Positions 27,023 to 35,425 of a DNA stretch of 64,000 bases are shown here, piece by piece. The translations under genes and the position numbers were made by a program. Location: NCBI RefSeq assembly GCF_022870905.1, contig NZ_CP091510.1, positions 620,001 through 684,000 on the forward strand, in the 5' to 3' direction. Origin of the DNA: Neisseria arctica. Lineage in GTDB: Bacteria > Pseudomonadota > Gammaproteobacteria > Burkholderiales > Neisseriaceae. Numbering within the stretch: the stretch's first letter is position 1; every line of letters starts with the position of its first letter. The notes under the pieces were generated by a model. The model was not told where the DNA came from. It saw only the letters and a program-made list of their open reading frames with translations, and did not search any database.

Positions 27023-27512
27023 GTTTGAATTCCTTATATAATATAGTTTATGTTTCGCAAAATTGCAGTTTTTTGGCAGGGCGGATTATATCGTAATGTA
27101 GTGGTGTGTAGTCAAGGTGGAGTTACAAGCGGTTACAGTTTGAAGCCATAAGGTGTTGCATATGAGAACGGTTATTCAGTGGTTAGATGATATGGGAAAT
27201 AGGTGCTAGGAAAAATTGGGAAAAACGGTACGGATAGATAATGTAAAGATATAAATAAAAGGTGGCAGGCAAGGTTTAAAAACAGCAGATAAAAAAAACC
27301 ATCTATACCAAGGGGAAAAGTATAGATGGCCAAACACATTACGGGGAAAACGTCTTACTCACTTACTCACTTCTCATGAAGTAAGTGTTACTTCAGACGT
27401 AAGAATTATATAATAGTTCACTAAAATTAGTGTTAATAATTGTAAATATGAAAAATGAATAAATAATTTGTTGATATTAAATAAAATTTAATAAATTTAT
27501 TTGACTGGGATT
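27023..27512. other. Gene-free region between gapA and rsuA, possible small RNA
   Basis: About 490 AT-rich bases without a credible open frame. On the minus strand a TATAAT (complement of 27405-27410) is followed by a repetitive stretch (GTGAGTAA-type units, complement of 27354-27374) and then a strong terminator at 27291-27329, which would bound an RNA of about 100 nt. The rest must hold the gapA promoter. No -35 consensus is evident, so the RNA is a suggestion only. Confidence 0.35.
27291..27329 (-). terminator. Strong rho-independent terminator
   Basis: Stem CCATCTATAC (27299-27308) with GTATAGATGG (27320-27329), followed on the minus strand by eight T residues (complement of 27291-27298). 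It ends either rsuA transcripts, 184 bases downstream of the rsuA stop, or a short intergenic RNA. Confidence 0.88.
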
Positions 27513-28205
27513 TTATGGATTTAAGGGGGAAATAAATTTCCATTGCCCGGGTAATAACGATTGGGTATCCAGTTCTCCGAATTTTTCACGGTGTAGATGG
27601 CTGACTCGGTTACCAGCGGCAGCAACCATACGTTTGACTTGATGGTATTTGCCTTCGGTAATGGTAAGCATCAGCGTAGTGGGGGTTTCCAATACGGCAT
27701 CTGCGGCACAAACGGTTTCTTGATCATCGTGCAGCAAGACGCCTTTTTTCAGCGTCATGCAGATTTCCTCATCTGCCGGGTGCTTGAGTGTGACGCGATA
27801 GAGTTTGGCCACTTTATGCTTTGGCGAAGTAACCCGATGGTTGAATTGGCCGTCGTTAGTAATCAATAAAACACCGGTGGTGTCTGCGTCAAGCCTGCCG
27901 ACTGCCTGCATATCTATATTACGCATATGGTTGGGAAACAAGCTGAAGACACTCGGATATTGTTGGGGCTTGTGTGAGGTTTCATAGTTGGCAGGTTTGT
28001 TGAGTAATATATAAAAAAAAGGCATCGGTACTGTGACGATTTCTTCACCATCTATTTCTAACTTGTAGATATCATCAGGATTAATATCGGCTTTGGAGTT
28101 GTTGGAAATTTCACCGTTGAGGGCGATACAGTCGTTTTCGATCAGCCATTGGCATTGTTTGCGACTGCCTACGCCTTGTGATTGGATATATTTGAGTAGT
28201 TGCAT
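27513..28205 (-). CDS. rsuA: RsuA, 16S rRNA pseudouridine(516) synthase
   Basis: RsuA converts U516 of 16S rRNA to pseudouridine. From ATG 28205 the protein has 230 residues, the usual RsuA length. It has an N-terminal S4 domain (LLKYIQSQGVGSRKQCQWLIE) and the catalytic GRLDADTTGVLLITNDGQF with the active Asp. SPKHKVAKLYRVTL and ITEGKYHQVKRMVAAAGN match RsuA rather than RluB/E. The frame is open to 28307 upstream without family similarity. Confidence 0.93.
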   Translation of the reverse strand: MQLLKYIQSQGVGSRKQCQWLIENDCIALNGEISNNSKADINPDDIYKLEIDGEEIVTVPMPFFYILLNKPANYETSHKPQQYPSVFSLFPNHMRNIDMQAVGRLDADTTGVLLITNDGQFNHRVTSPKHKVAKLYRVTLKHPADEEICMTLKKGVLLHDDQETVCAADAVLETPTTLMLTITEGKYHQVKRMVAAAGNRVSHLHREKFGELDTQSLLPGQWKFISPLNP

Positions 28206-28332
28206 GGTGATATGGAATATTGAATACAAAGCCGTATTGTAATTTATTTGAGGCCATCTGGAAGGCAAAAAAAAGCCCCTGCGTGAGGGGGCGTAAAAGG
28301 AACACAAACCACTACCAAAATTTTATGGGCAT

Positions 28333-28809
28333 CTATAAATCTGCTATGGAAAGATGGGCTGCAGGATATAAAGCCCTATGCAAATCTCCGGCACAAAGTG
28401 TGAAATCTTGGCTATTGCCTATAGTAAAGCGGCCTTGTAGGGGTATCAGCTCAAGCAGATGGGTATTGGCAACTTGTATTAAAGAATCCTTTGTATGACG
28501 TATGCGTTGCTGGAGTGTGTGTAGTGCGCGGCTATACAGGCTGCTTTTAGGACTGATAGCTTTGGTGTCTGCAATCCAGCTTAAACGGGCTTGATTAGCA
28601 TTGTCTTCTATCAGAAAAATCCCTTGGCGGTTTCTATACGGTATATCCGCTTGCGGCAGCCAAACATAATAATTGCCATCAAGCGTAACATATACGCTCT
28701 CATGAACCTCAGCGCTGCTATTACATTGGGTAGCTAATAGCAAACGATATGTATGCTGGTGTAGTCGCAATATATCTAGAGAGATTTGCTTGAAAATATT
28801 TTCTGGCAT
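28333..28809 (-). CDS. HugZ-like haem utilisation protein (split-barrel fold)
   Basis: A 158-residue soluble protein resembling the single-domain core of HugZ/HutZ haem oxygenase-like proteins. It shows the sequence order seen there: HTYRLLLATQCN, a SSAEVHESVYVTLDGNYYVWL strand pair, IFLIEDNANQARLSW, and the C-terminal ELIPLQGRFTIGNSQDF. In H. pylori and Vibrio such proteins bind and degrade haem. AAGGAG sits 7 bases before the ATG. A probable Fur box lies 50-80 bases upstream, matching an iron or haem role. Similarity is by pattern reading only, and the haem-ligand His of HugZ cannot be confirmed. Confidence 0.62.
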   Translation of the reverse strand: MPENIFKQISLDILRLHQHTYRLLLATQCNSSAEVHESVYVTLDGNYYVWLPQADIPYRNRQGIFLIEDNANQARLSWIADTKAISPKSSLYSRALHTLQQRIRHTKDSLIQVANTHLLELIPLQGRFTIGNSQDFTLCAGDLHRALYPAAHLSIADL

Positions 28810-28860
28810 ATAACTCTCCTTTACTGTTGGTTACCGTTAACCATATAGTACGGAAAATTA

Positions 28861-28892
28861 AAAATAATTGCAAATGATAATTGTTTTTATTT
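28861..28892 (-). promoter_or_regulatory. Possible Fur box upstream of the HugZ-like gene
   Basis: The stretch reads AATAATTGCAAATGATAATTG followed by TTTTTATT. It contains GATAAT hexamer-like units (AATAAT, TGATAAT) as in the Fur consensus of repeated GATAAT. It lies between 52 and 83 bases upstream of the ATG, a normal promoter position. Confidence 0.45.
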
Positions 28893-29046
28893 AAAAAAAT
28901 TATTTTAGTATTTTGTATTTAAAGGAAATAAAGTTTATTTAAATAGGGGTGGTTATGGTTTTTCATTATCGGAACAGGCTTATTTTTACTTTGACGGCTG
29001 CTTTTAGTATGATGCGGTTGAATTTTAAAGAAAGCTTTTATCTAGT

Positions 29047-29769
29047 ATGAGCCAACGTCAAATTATTCTTGATACCGAAACCACGGGTCTTTATCCCCAA
29101 AGCGGCGACCGTATGGTGGAGTTTGCCGGTTTGGAAATGGTAAACCGCCAATTTACCGGTAGTAACCTACACTTATATATTCATCCGGAACGTGATATGC
29201 CGGAAGAGGCGGCCGCCGTGCATGGTTTAACGATTGAGGTGCTTGAAGAAAAAAATGCGCCTATATTTGCCAAGGTGGGACAGGAAATTGCCGATTTTTT
29301 ACGCGGAGCCGAGTTGATTATCCATAATGCCAAATTCGACGTAGGTTTTTTGGATATGGAGTTTTCCCGTATGGGTTTGCCAAGCATAGAGGAGTTGGGC
29401 TGCCGTGTTACGGATACTTTATCGATGGCGCGCGAAATGTTTCCGGGCCAAAAAGCCAGTTTGGATGCGTTGTGTACCCGCTTTGATGTAGATCGTAGTA
29501 AGCGTGTGTACCACGGTGCATTAATTGACTGCGAATTGTTGGGTGAAGTGTATCTGGCGATGACGCGTGGCCAGTTCAGTTTGGTTGATGGTTTGGCGGA
29601 AACCGCTGCCCAAGAGGAGGTACGGCAAGTGGCACGTCCTGTACATTTGAAAGTGTTGAAGGCAGATGAAGCCGAATTGGCCGAGCATAAAGCATATTTG
29701 GATATTTTGGACAAGGCTTCCGGTGGTAATTGTATTTGGCGGCCTAAAGAAGCAGAGGCTGAAGCATGA
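29047..29769 (+). CDS. dnaQ: DNA polymerase III epsilon subunit (proofreading exonuclease)
   Basis: The 240-residue DEDDh exonuclease has ExoI IILDTETTGL (D and E ligands), ExoII IIHNAKFDVGFLD and ExoIII HGALIDCELLGEVYLAM with the HxxxxD pair. The C-terminal region (about 190-235) is the usual polymerase-alpha-binding tail. It proofreads newly replicated DNA in the pol III core. The stop overlaps the ispD start by four bases (ATGA at 29766-29769), implying translational coupling. Confidence 0.95.
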   Translation: MSQRQIILDTETTGLYPQSGDRMVEFAGLEMVNRQFTGSNLHLYIHPERDMPEEAAAVHGLTIEVLEEKNAPIFAKVGQEIADFLRGAELIIHNAKFDVGFLDMEFSRMGLPSIEELGCRVTDTLSMAREMFPGQKASLDALCTRFDVDRSKRVYHGALIDCELLGEVYLAMTRGQFSLVDGLAETAAQEEVRQVARPVHLKVLKADEAELAEHKAYLDILDKASGGNCIWRPKEAEAEA

Positions 29770-30449
29770 GGCGTAATATCGCATTGATTCCGGCAGCTGG
29801 AGTGGGCGCGCGTTTTGGTGCAGACAAGCCTAAACAGTATGTCGTGATTCATGGTAAAACAGTATTGCAGCACACGCTGGACATATTCATCAATCATACA
29901 GCTATACATCATGTAGCCGTTGTATTGTCGCCGGAGGATAATTATTTTCAGACGGCCTCATGTGAGCGTGTGAGCATCTTACGTTGTGGTGGAGCAAGCC
30001 GTGCGGAAACGGTGCGAAACGGTATCAATGTTTTGCTGGGAAAAGGTGTTGCAGCGTTAGAGGATAACATTTTGGTGCATGACGCCGCACGTTGCTGTTT
30101 ACCCGAACAAGCTCTAGACCGATTGATCGAATCGGCGGGAAGCCGCTCCGAAGGGGGAATCCTGGCTGTGCCGGTTGCCGATACGCTCAAGCGGGCTGAT
30201 GCAGGGCAGCAGGTTGAAGAGACCGTTTCCCGGGATGGTTTGTGGCAGGCACAAACGCCGCAGCTGTTTCAGGCTGCATTGTTACAGCGTGCTTTGTCGG
30301 GTGATTTAGATAAGGTAACTGATGAGGCAGGTGCTGTGGAAGCATTGGGCATAAGACCATTTTTGGTAGAAGGGGATAGCCGCAATTTGAAATTGACCCT
30401 GCCACAGGATGAATATATTGTGCGCCTGCTTCTTTCGGATAATTTGTGA
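29766..30449 (+). CDS. ispD: IspD, 2-C-methyl-D-erythritol 4-phosphate cytidylyltransferase
   Basis: IspD transfers CMP to methylerythritol phosphate in the non-mevalonate isoprenoid pathway. The 227-residue product has IALIPAAGVGARFGADKPKQY (CTP-binding Gly-rich loop and Lys), VHDAARC and TVSRDGLWQAQTPQLF. An uptake sequence copy is inside (29948 region). It overlaps dnaQ by four bases and is followed, 228 bases on, by ispF, the pathway's next-but-one enzyme. Confidence 0.96.
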   Translation: MRRNIALIPAAGVGARFGADKPKQYVVIHGKTVLQHTLDIFINHTAIHHVAVVLSPEDNYFQTASCERVSILRCGGASRAETVRNGINVLLGKGVAALEDNILVHDAARCCLPEQALDRLIESAGSRSEGGILAVPVADTLKRADAGQQVEETVSRDGLWQAQTPQLFQAALLQRALSGDLDKVTDEAGAVEALGIRPFLVEGDSRNLKLTLPQDEYIVRLLLSDNL

Positions 30450-30677
30450 AATATCTACTGTAGGACGATTTAATGGGCGACAAGCCACAGTCGGTTGTTG
30501 ATGGGGTTCCTATAATAATGTGCCGTCTGAAAATAAACGAATGAAGGGTAAACCTCAAGGGTATCTATGGTGCCTCCAATAAGTATGGTCTGATTTGGTT
30601 AGGCCCATGATTTTTTTAGGTAAAGATTAAATAGGATCCGTATAGGGATCTGATATAGAAAGTATGAAGGTTAAATA

Positions 30678-31157
30678 ATGAATATCCGTATCGGACAAGG
30701 CTATGATGTGCATCAATTGGTAGAGGGGCGCCCTTTGATTCTTGGCGGAGTAACGATTCCGTTTGAGAAAGGTTTATTGGGGCATTCTGATGCCGATGCT
30801 TTATTGCATGCGATTACAGATGCACTGTTAGGTGCCGCGGGTATGGGCGATATCGGCAGCCATTTTCCTGATACTGCAGCAGAATTTAAGGATGCAGACA
30901 GCCGCATATTATTGCGTGAAGCCTACCGTAGCGTAGTAGAGGCTGGCTGGCGTGTGGTTAACGTAGACAGCACCATTATTGCTCAGCAGCCTAAGCTTGC
31001 TCCGCATATCGCTGCCATGCGTGCCAATATCGCTGCGGATTTGGGTTTGTCTGAAAATGCCGTCAACATTAAAGGAAAAACCAACGAAAAGCTGGGCTAT
31101 TTGGGGCGCGTAGAAGCAATTGAGGCACAGGCTGCGATCTTGTTGCAAGCAGTATAG
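30678..31157 (+). CDS. ispF: IspF, 2-C-methyl-D-erythritol 2,4-cyclodiphosphate synthase
   Basis: IspF cyclises the CDP-methylerythritol phosphate to the cyclodiphosphate. The 159-residue trimeric enzyme has GQGYDVHQL (zinc Asp and His), [20 protein letters not shown] (zinc His), [10 protein letters not shown] and the C-terminal [25 protein letters not shown] precedes the ATG. Full length and normal. Confidence 0.97.
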   Translation: MNIRIGQGYDVHQLVEGRPLILGGVTIPFEKGLLGHSDADALLHAITDALLGAAGMGDIGSHFPDTAAEFKDADSRILLREAYRSVVEAGWRVVNVDSTIIAQQPKLAPHIAAMRANIAADLGLSENAVNIKGKTNEKLGYLGRVEAIEAQAAILLQAV

Positions 31158-31237
31158 GGCGGTGTGAAACTGCTGCGGCAGCGGTGGAAAAATGTTAGGA
31201 TTTATTGGTCAGTGTGGTTTCAACGAGGAGATATTTC

Positions 31238-31903
31238 ATGGCAACACAAGATGATTTGAAGCGTATTGCGGCAGAAAAAGCCGTAGAATTCGTACCTGAA
31301 AACGAGTATATCGGTATTGGTACGGGCTCAACCGTTAATTTCTTTATCGAAGCTTTGGGAAAAAGCGGTAAGAAAATTAAAGGGGCGGTCGCTACCTCTC
31401 AGGCAACGGCCGATTTGATGGCTAAGTATGAAATCCCGCAGGTAGCTCTAAACGATGTGATGGGTTTGGCGGCTTATTTTGATGGTGCAGACGAAGTCAA
31501 TCATTCGTTGCAAATGATTAAAGGGGGCGGCGGTGCGCATTTGCGTGAAAAAATTGTCGCCAGTATGGCGGATACTTTTGTGTGCATCGCGGACGAAAGC
31601 AAATATGTGTCACGTTTGGGCAAATTCCCCCTGCCGGTAGAGGTGATTCCGATGGCACGCTCGATGGTATCCCGTCATTTGCTGGCAATGGGTGGTGAAC
31701 CGGAATTGCGTTTGAATTTTGTTACCGAGTCTGGTAATCAGATTGTAGATGTACACGGTATGTATTTCCCTCAACCTTTAACTTCGGAAGACGAAATTAA
31801 TAAAATCGCCGGTGTGGTTGAAAACGGCTTGTTTGCCCGTAATGCGGCCGATATTTTGGTGTTGGGAACTGCTGATGGGGCAAAAGTCATTAAGCCTCAA
31901 TAG
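31238..31903 (+). CDS. rpiA: Ribose-5-phosphate isomerase A
   Basis: RpiA interconverts ribose-5-phosphate and ribulose-5-phosphate. The 221-residue product has GIGTGSTVNFFIEAL, the catalytic region FDGADEVNHSLQMIKGGGGAHLREKIVA and DESKYVSRLGKFPLPVEVIP. I chose ATG 31238 because GAGGAGA is 8 bases upstream; an in-frame GTG-type extension to 31205 has no such support. It ends in an uptake-sequence pair terminator. Confidence 0.96.
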   Translation: MATQDDLKRIAAEKAVEFVPENEYIGIGTGSTVNFFIEALGKSGKKIKGAVATSQATADLMAKYEIPQVALNDVMGLAAYFDGADEVNHSLQMIKGGGGAHLREKIVASMADTFVCIADESKYVSRLGKFPLPVEVIPMARSMVSRHLLAMGGEPELRLNFVTESGNQIVDVHGMYFPQPLTSEDEINKIAGVVENGLFARNAADILVLGTADGAKVIKPQ

Positions 31904-31927
31904 TAAATTGTTGGTATGATACCGGCA

Positions 31928-31966
31928 AAGGCCGTCTGAAAGCCTAGTTTCAGACGGCCTTGTTTT
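31928..31966 (+). terminator. Uptake-sequence pair behind rpiA
   Basis: AAGGCCGTCTGAAA (31928-31941) pairs with TTTCAGACGGCCTT (31948-31961), 6-base loop, followed by GTTTTATTTA. Confidence 0.88.
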
Positions 31967-32164
31967 ATTTATGGGGTAGTACAAAAGAGTGCAGTGGAAT
32001 GTTTTCCGAGAAGTATTTATATAAGAATTAGTAGATAAAAATATTAGAACTAATATTTAAGAATTTGAAAATACGCGGAAAATAAGTATTAAACAAAGGA
32101 TTCGGTTTGGTTGGCGGTATCAACGGCCGATAAAGGTAGCTGGCAAATATTTTAAGTAGTAAAT

Positions 32165-32770
32165 ATGGATTTGAGTTTTTTATATGGCTGGGTAGTGGCC
32201 ATATTCGGTTTGTTGGGTGCAAATGTGTCGGATGCGGCATTGCCCCAATGGCTTCAAAATAGTGTTGAGTTTATCAGGAAGCAAAGTCGTGAGCAGACTG
32301 AATCGGCAGCACAGGCACACTTTGGCGCATATGTGTCTGCCGTATCTGATGGTGACAGTATCAGGGTAATTGATCCAAACGGCCAACGGCGGCGTATACG
32401 TTTCGCTTATGTCGATGCTCCCGAATTAAACCAAGCATACGGTAAAGCAGCGCGTAAGGCCTTGATGGAGATTATCGAGGGACAAAATGTGGAAGTGCTG
32501 GTGTTCGATCGCGACCGCTACGGACGGGAAGTCGCTCAAGTCCGCCTCAATGGCCGGGATGTAGGTTTGTGGATGATTGCCAACGGGCATGCTTGGCATT
32601 ATAGGCAGTATGCAAAGCGTGCTCAAAATGGTGTGGACTACAGTGATTATACGTATGCCCAAGCGCAAGCCCGGCAAAACCGTATTGGTTTATGGCGGGC
32701 AGCCCGGCCGCAAGCTCCGTGGGATTTTCGGGCAATGATCAGGGAGCAGCAAAGTAATACGGGTAAGTAA
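32165..32770 (+). CDS. Staphylococcal-nuclease-like thermonuclease, secreted or anchored
   Basis: A 201-residue protein with an N-terminal hydrophobic segment (about 4-22, likely signal peptide) and an SNase domain (about 52-180). The catalytic residues are visible: R in RRRIRFAYVDAPE (with the acidic partner in VDAPELNQ) and R in FDRDRYGREVAQV. SDGDSIRVI supplies the calcium-site Asp. Enzymes of this type cut DNA and RNA in the periplasm or outside the cell; thermonucleases of Neisseria are known to degrade DNA. Monocistronic between rpiA and nth. Confidence 0.88.
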   Translation: MDLSFLYGWVVAIFGLLGANVSDAALPQWLQNSVEFIRKQSREQTESAAQAHFGAYVSAVSDGDSIRVIDPNGQRRRIRFAYVDAPELNQAYGKAARKALMEIIEGQNVEVLVFDRDRYGREVAQVRLNGRDVGLWMIANGHAWHYRQYAKRAQNGVDYSDYTYAQAQARQNRIGLWRAARPQAPWDFRAMIREQQSNTGK

Positions 32771-32947
32771 ATATTAAAGAAACAGTATTCGGAAAACCAT
32801 ATACAATATTTGATTTAAGGGTAATGCCTCCCGGATGATATGCGCCCCCTGAACAATTGTCGCCTAGCCGCTCATAAATAGGCCGTAGCTGCCGTGTTAG
32901 GTCGGTTTGCGATACAGGATTTATCACGATACAAAGTATGATTGATT

Positions 32948-33586
32948 ATGAACAAACATATCCGCCAAGAAATATTTGAAAGATTGCGTGCCGATAATCC
33001 GCATCCGACTACCGAGTTAAATTTCAGCAGCCCATTTGAGCTACTGATTGCCGTATTACTTTCTGCGCAGGCAACGGATGTTGGCGTAAATAAAGCCACG
33101 GCCAAGCTTTTCCCTGTTGCCAATACACCGCAAGCCATGTTGGATTTGGGTTTGGAAGGTATTATGGAGTACACGAAAAGCATCGGGCTTTATAAAACCA
33201 AATCCAAGCATATTATTGAAACTTGCCGTATTTTATTAGAAAAACACGGTGGGGAAGTGCCGGATACCCGAGAGGCTTTGGAAGAGTTGCCCGGTGTAGG
33301 GCGTAAAACGGCGAACGTTGTATTGAATACGGCTTTTCGCCAGCTTGCTATGGCTGTAGATACCCACATTTTCCGAGTCAGTAACCGTACACGGATTGCT
33401 CCGGGTAAAAATGTACGTGAGGTTGAAGACAAACTGATGAAGTTTGTTCCGAAAGAATTTTTGCTGGATGCCCATCATTGGCTGATTTTGCATGGCCGGT
33501 ATACCTGTAAGGCCCAGAAGCCGCAGTGCGAACGTTGCATTATTAATGATTTGTGTGAATATCCAGCAAAAACAATAAAGATATAA
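32948..33586 (+). CDS. nth: Endonuclease III
   Basis: Nth is a DNA glycosylase/AP lyase for oxidised pyrimidines in base excision repair. The 212-residue product aligns residue for residue with the E. coli numbering: the helix-hairpin-helix LPGVGRKTANVV with catalytic K120, D138 in AVDTHIFRV, and the [4Fe-4S] ligands C187, C194, C197 and C203. ATG 32948 gives this exact numbering; a TTG six bases upstream is an alternative. Normal in all respects. Confidence 0.97.
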   Translation: MNKHIRQEIFERLRADNPHPTTELNFSSPFELLIAVLLSAQATDVGVNKATAKLFPVANTPQAMLDLGLEGIMEYTKSIGLYKTKSKHIIETCRILLEKHGGEVPDTREALEELPGVGRKTANVVLNTAFRQLAMAVDTHIFRVSNRTRIAPGKNVREVEDKLMKFVPKEFLLDAHHWLILHGRYTCKAQKPQCERCIINDLCEYPAKTIKI

Positions 33587-33796
33587 AATATTTTCCTTGG
33601 AAAATATTTCTAAAGATATTGCTTTGCTATGGTAATTGTTTATATCGCATTTTGTTTGGGGCTCTGCTTATTTTTTCAGACGGCTATAAACAAGTATTTC
33701 ATTTTTTTAATAAACGTTTTGTGCAATCAGGCTTGATTTCATTTAAAATGATCTTTGGATCGGTTGATGGACAATATGAAAACAAAAGGAAAAGTT

Positions 33797-35296
33797 GTGA
33801 ATAATAAGCCAAAATATATCGCACTGCTTCTTGCTTCTTCGCTGGCTTTGGGCGGCTGCGACAAAGTAAGTAGTTTCTTTGGTCAAGATGAAGCTAAAGA
33901 AGGCAGTTTGGTACAAACGGTCGAAACTAAAACCGAGGACGGCACGGTTAATATGCTGCTGCCCGACTTTACCAAACTGGTTGAGCAAGAAGGCCCGACG
34001 GTTGTGAATATTCAGGCAAACAAAGCGACGATGACGACTGCATCGCGCAGTGACAACGGTATGGACTTGAGCCAATTCACCGACAATGATCCGTTTTACG
34101 AGTTTTTCAAACGACTGGTTCCGAATATGCCGGATGTGCCGCAGCAAGAAGAGGATTCCGAGCTTAATTTCGGTTCAGGCTTTATCATCAGCGCCGATGG
34201 CTATATTCTCACCAATACCCATGTAGTCAACGGAATGAACAATATCAAGGTGTTGCTTAACGACAAGCGCGAATATACAGCCAAGCTGGTTGGTTCGGAC
34301 CAGCAATCCGATGTGGCATTATTGAAAATCGAAGCCAAAGACCTTCCGGTCGTAAAAGTCGGTAATCCCAAAACTTTGAAGCCGGGCGAGTGGGTTGCCG
34401 CCATTGGCGCCCCGTTTGGCTTTGATAACAGTGTGACGGCAGGTATCGTATCGGCTAAAGGGCGTAGTTTGCCAAATGAAAATTACACCCCGTTTATTCA
34501 AACCGATGTGGCGATTAACCCCGGTAACTCAGGCGGCCCGTTATTTAATCTGCGCGGACAGGTAGTTGGTATCAACTCTCAAATCTATAGCCGTAGCGGT
34601 GGGTTTATGGGTATTTCTTTCGCCATTCCGATTGACGTTGCCATGAATGTTGCCGAACAATTGAAATCAACCGGTAAAGTACAGCGCGGTCAATTGGGCG
34701 TGATTATTCAGGAAGTTTCGTATGATTTGGCCAAATCATTTGGTTTGGACAAGGCCAGCGGGGCGTTGATTGCCAAAGTTTTGCCGTCTAGCCCGGCTGC
34801 TAAGGCAGGATTGCAGGTGGGCGATATCGTCCGCAGTGTAAACGGTGAAGAAATCCGTACCTCAAGCGACTTACCCGTTATGGTAGGTGCAATGGCACCG
34901 GGTAAAGAGGTCATCTTGGGGGTATGGCGAAAAGGTAAGGAAGTAGAAGTCAAAGTGCAGCTTGGTTCGGTTGATGGTGCTAATGAGTCGGGTGAGGCTG
35001 CATCTGATAATACTACCTTTGGTGCACAACAAGGCCAAGGTTTTACCATAAGTGAAATGGGATTGAGTTTGCAGGTGCGTGAGCGTAACGGTAGTAAACG
35101 CTTGGTGGTGTCGAATGCGGAAGGGTTGGCGGCACGGGCAGGGTTACGCAGGGGCGATGAGATCCTGGCTGTTGGCCAATTGAGCGTAGAAGATGAGTCT
35201 ACTTTCCGAAGTGCCATCGAAAGTACGGGAAAAAATATTCCGCTTTTGGTGCAGCGCGACGGCAGTACTTTGTTTCTTGCAATGAATCTGCAATAA
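33797..35296 (+). CDS. degP: HtrA/MucD-type periplasmic serine protease, lipoprotein
   Basis: A DegP/MucD-family protease and chaperone that degrades misfolded envelope proteins. It has a lipobox LALGGC within an N-terminal signal peptide, a trypsin-like domain with triad motifs TNTHVV (His), SDVALL (Asp) and NPGNSGGP (Ser), then two PDZ domains (about 290-380 and 405-495). I chose GTG 33797, which has AGGA 6 bases upstream and gives a 21-residue signal peptide and 499 residues; ATGs at 33776 and 33767 are in frame but have weak ribosome sites. Lipidation is the neisserial form of this protease. Confidence 0.93.
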   Translation: MNNKPKYIALLLASSLALGGCDKVSSFFGQDEAKEGSLVQTVETKTEDGTVNMLLPDFTKLVEQEGPTVVNIQANKATMTTASRSDNGMDLSQFTDNDPFYEFFKRLVPNMPDVPQQEEDSELNFGSGFIISADGYILTNTHVVNGMNNIKVLLNDKREYTAKLVGSDQQSDVALLKIEAKDLPVVKVGNPKTLKPGEWVAAIGAPFGFDNSVTAGIVSAKGRSLPNENYTPFIQTDVAINPGNSGGPLFNLRGQVVGINSQIYSRSGGFMGISFAIPIDVAMNVAEQLKSTGKVQRGQLGVIIQEVSYDLAKSFGLDKASGALIAKVLPSSPAAKAGLQVGDIVRSVNGEEIRTSSDLPVMVGAMAPGKEVILGVWRKGKEVEVKVQLGSVDGANESGEAASDNTTFGAQQGQGFTISEMGLSLQVRERNGSKRLVVSNAEGLAARAGLRRGDEILAVGQLSVEDESTFRSAIESTGKNIPLLVQRDGSTLFLAMNLQ

Positions 35297-35310
35297 AGAT
35301 GATTAATGCG

Positions 35311-35350
35311 TTTCAGACGGCCTTTTTAAAAAAAGGCCGTCTGAAATTTT
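35311..35350 (+). terminator. Uptake-sequence pair behind degP
   Basis: TTTCAGACGGCCTTTTT (35311-35327) pairs with its complement (35330-35346), a 17-bp stem with a tiny A loop, followed by TTTTTG. It can act on both strands. Confidence 0.85.
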
Positions 35351-35425
35351 TGAAAACCATAATTTAGTATATTTGATTCGGCTTCAAATCAGTAGGCCGG
35401 ATTTTATGTTTTCTCCGAGGATACT

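Noticed and set aside
27354..27374. Short tandem CTTACTCA-like units, first thought to be a repeat array
   Set aside because: Only two and a half units occur, with no spacer structure or cas genes, so it is not a CRISPR or satellite array.
29181..29912. A 243-codon frame opposite dnaQ and ispD
   Set aside because: It spans two conserved overlapping genes in antisense and has a composition typical of reversed coding sequence.
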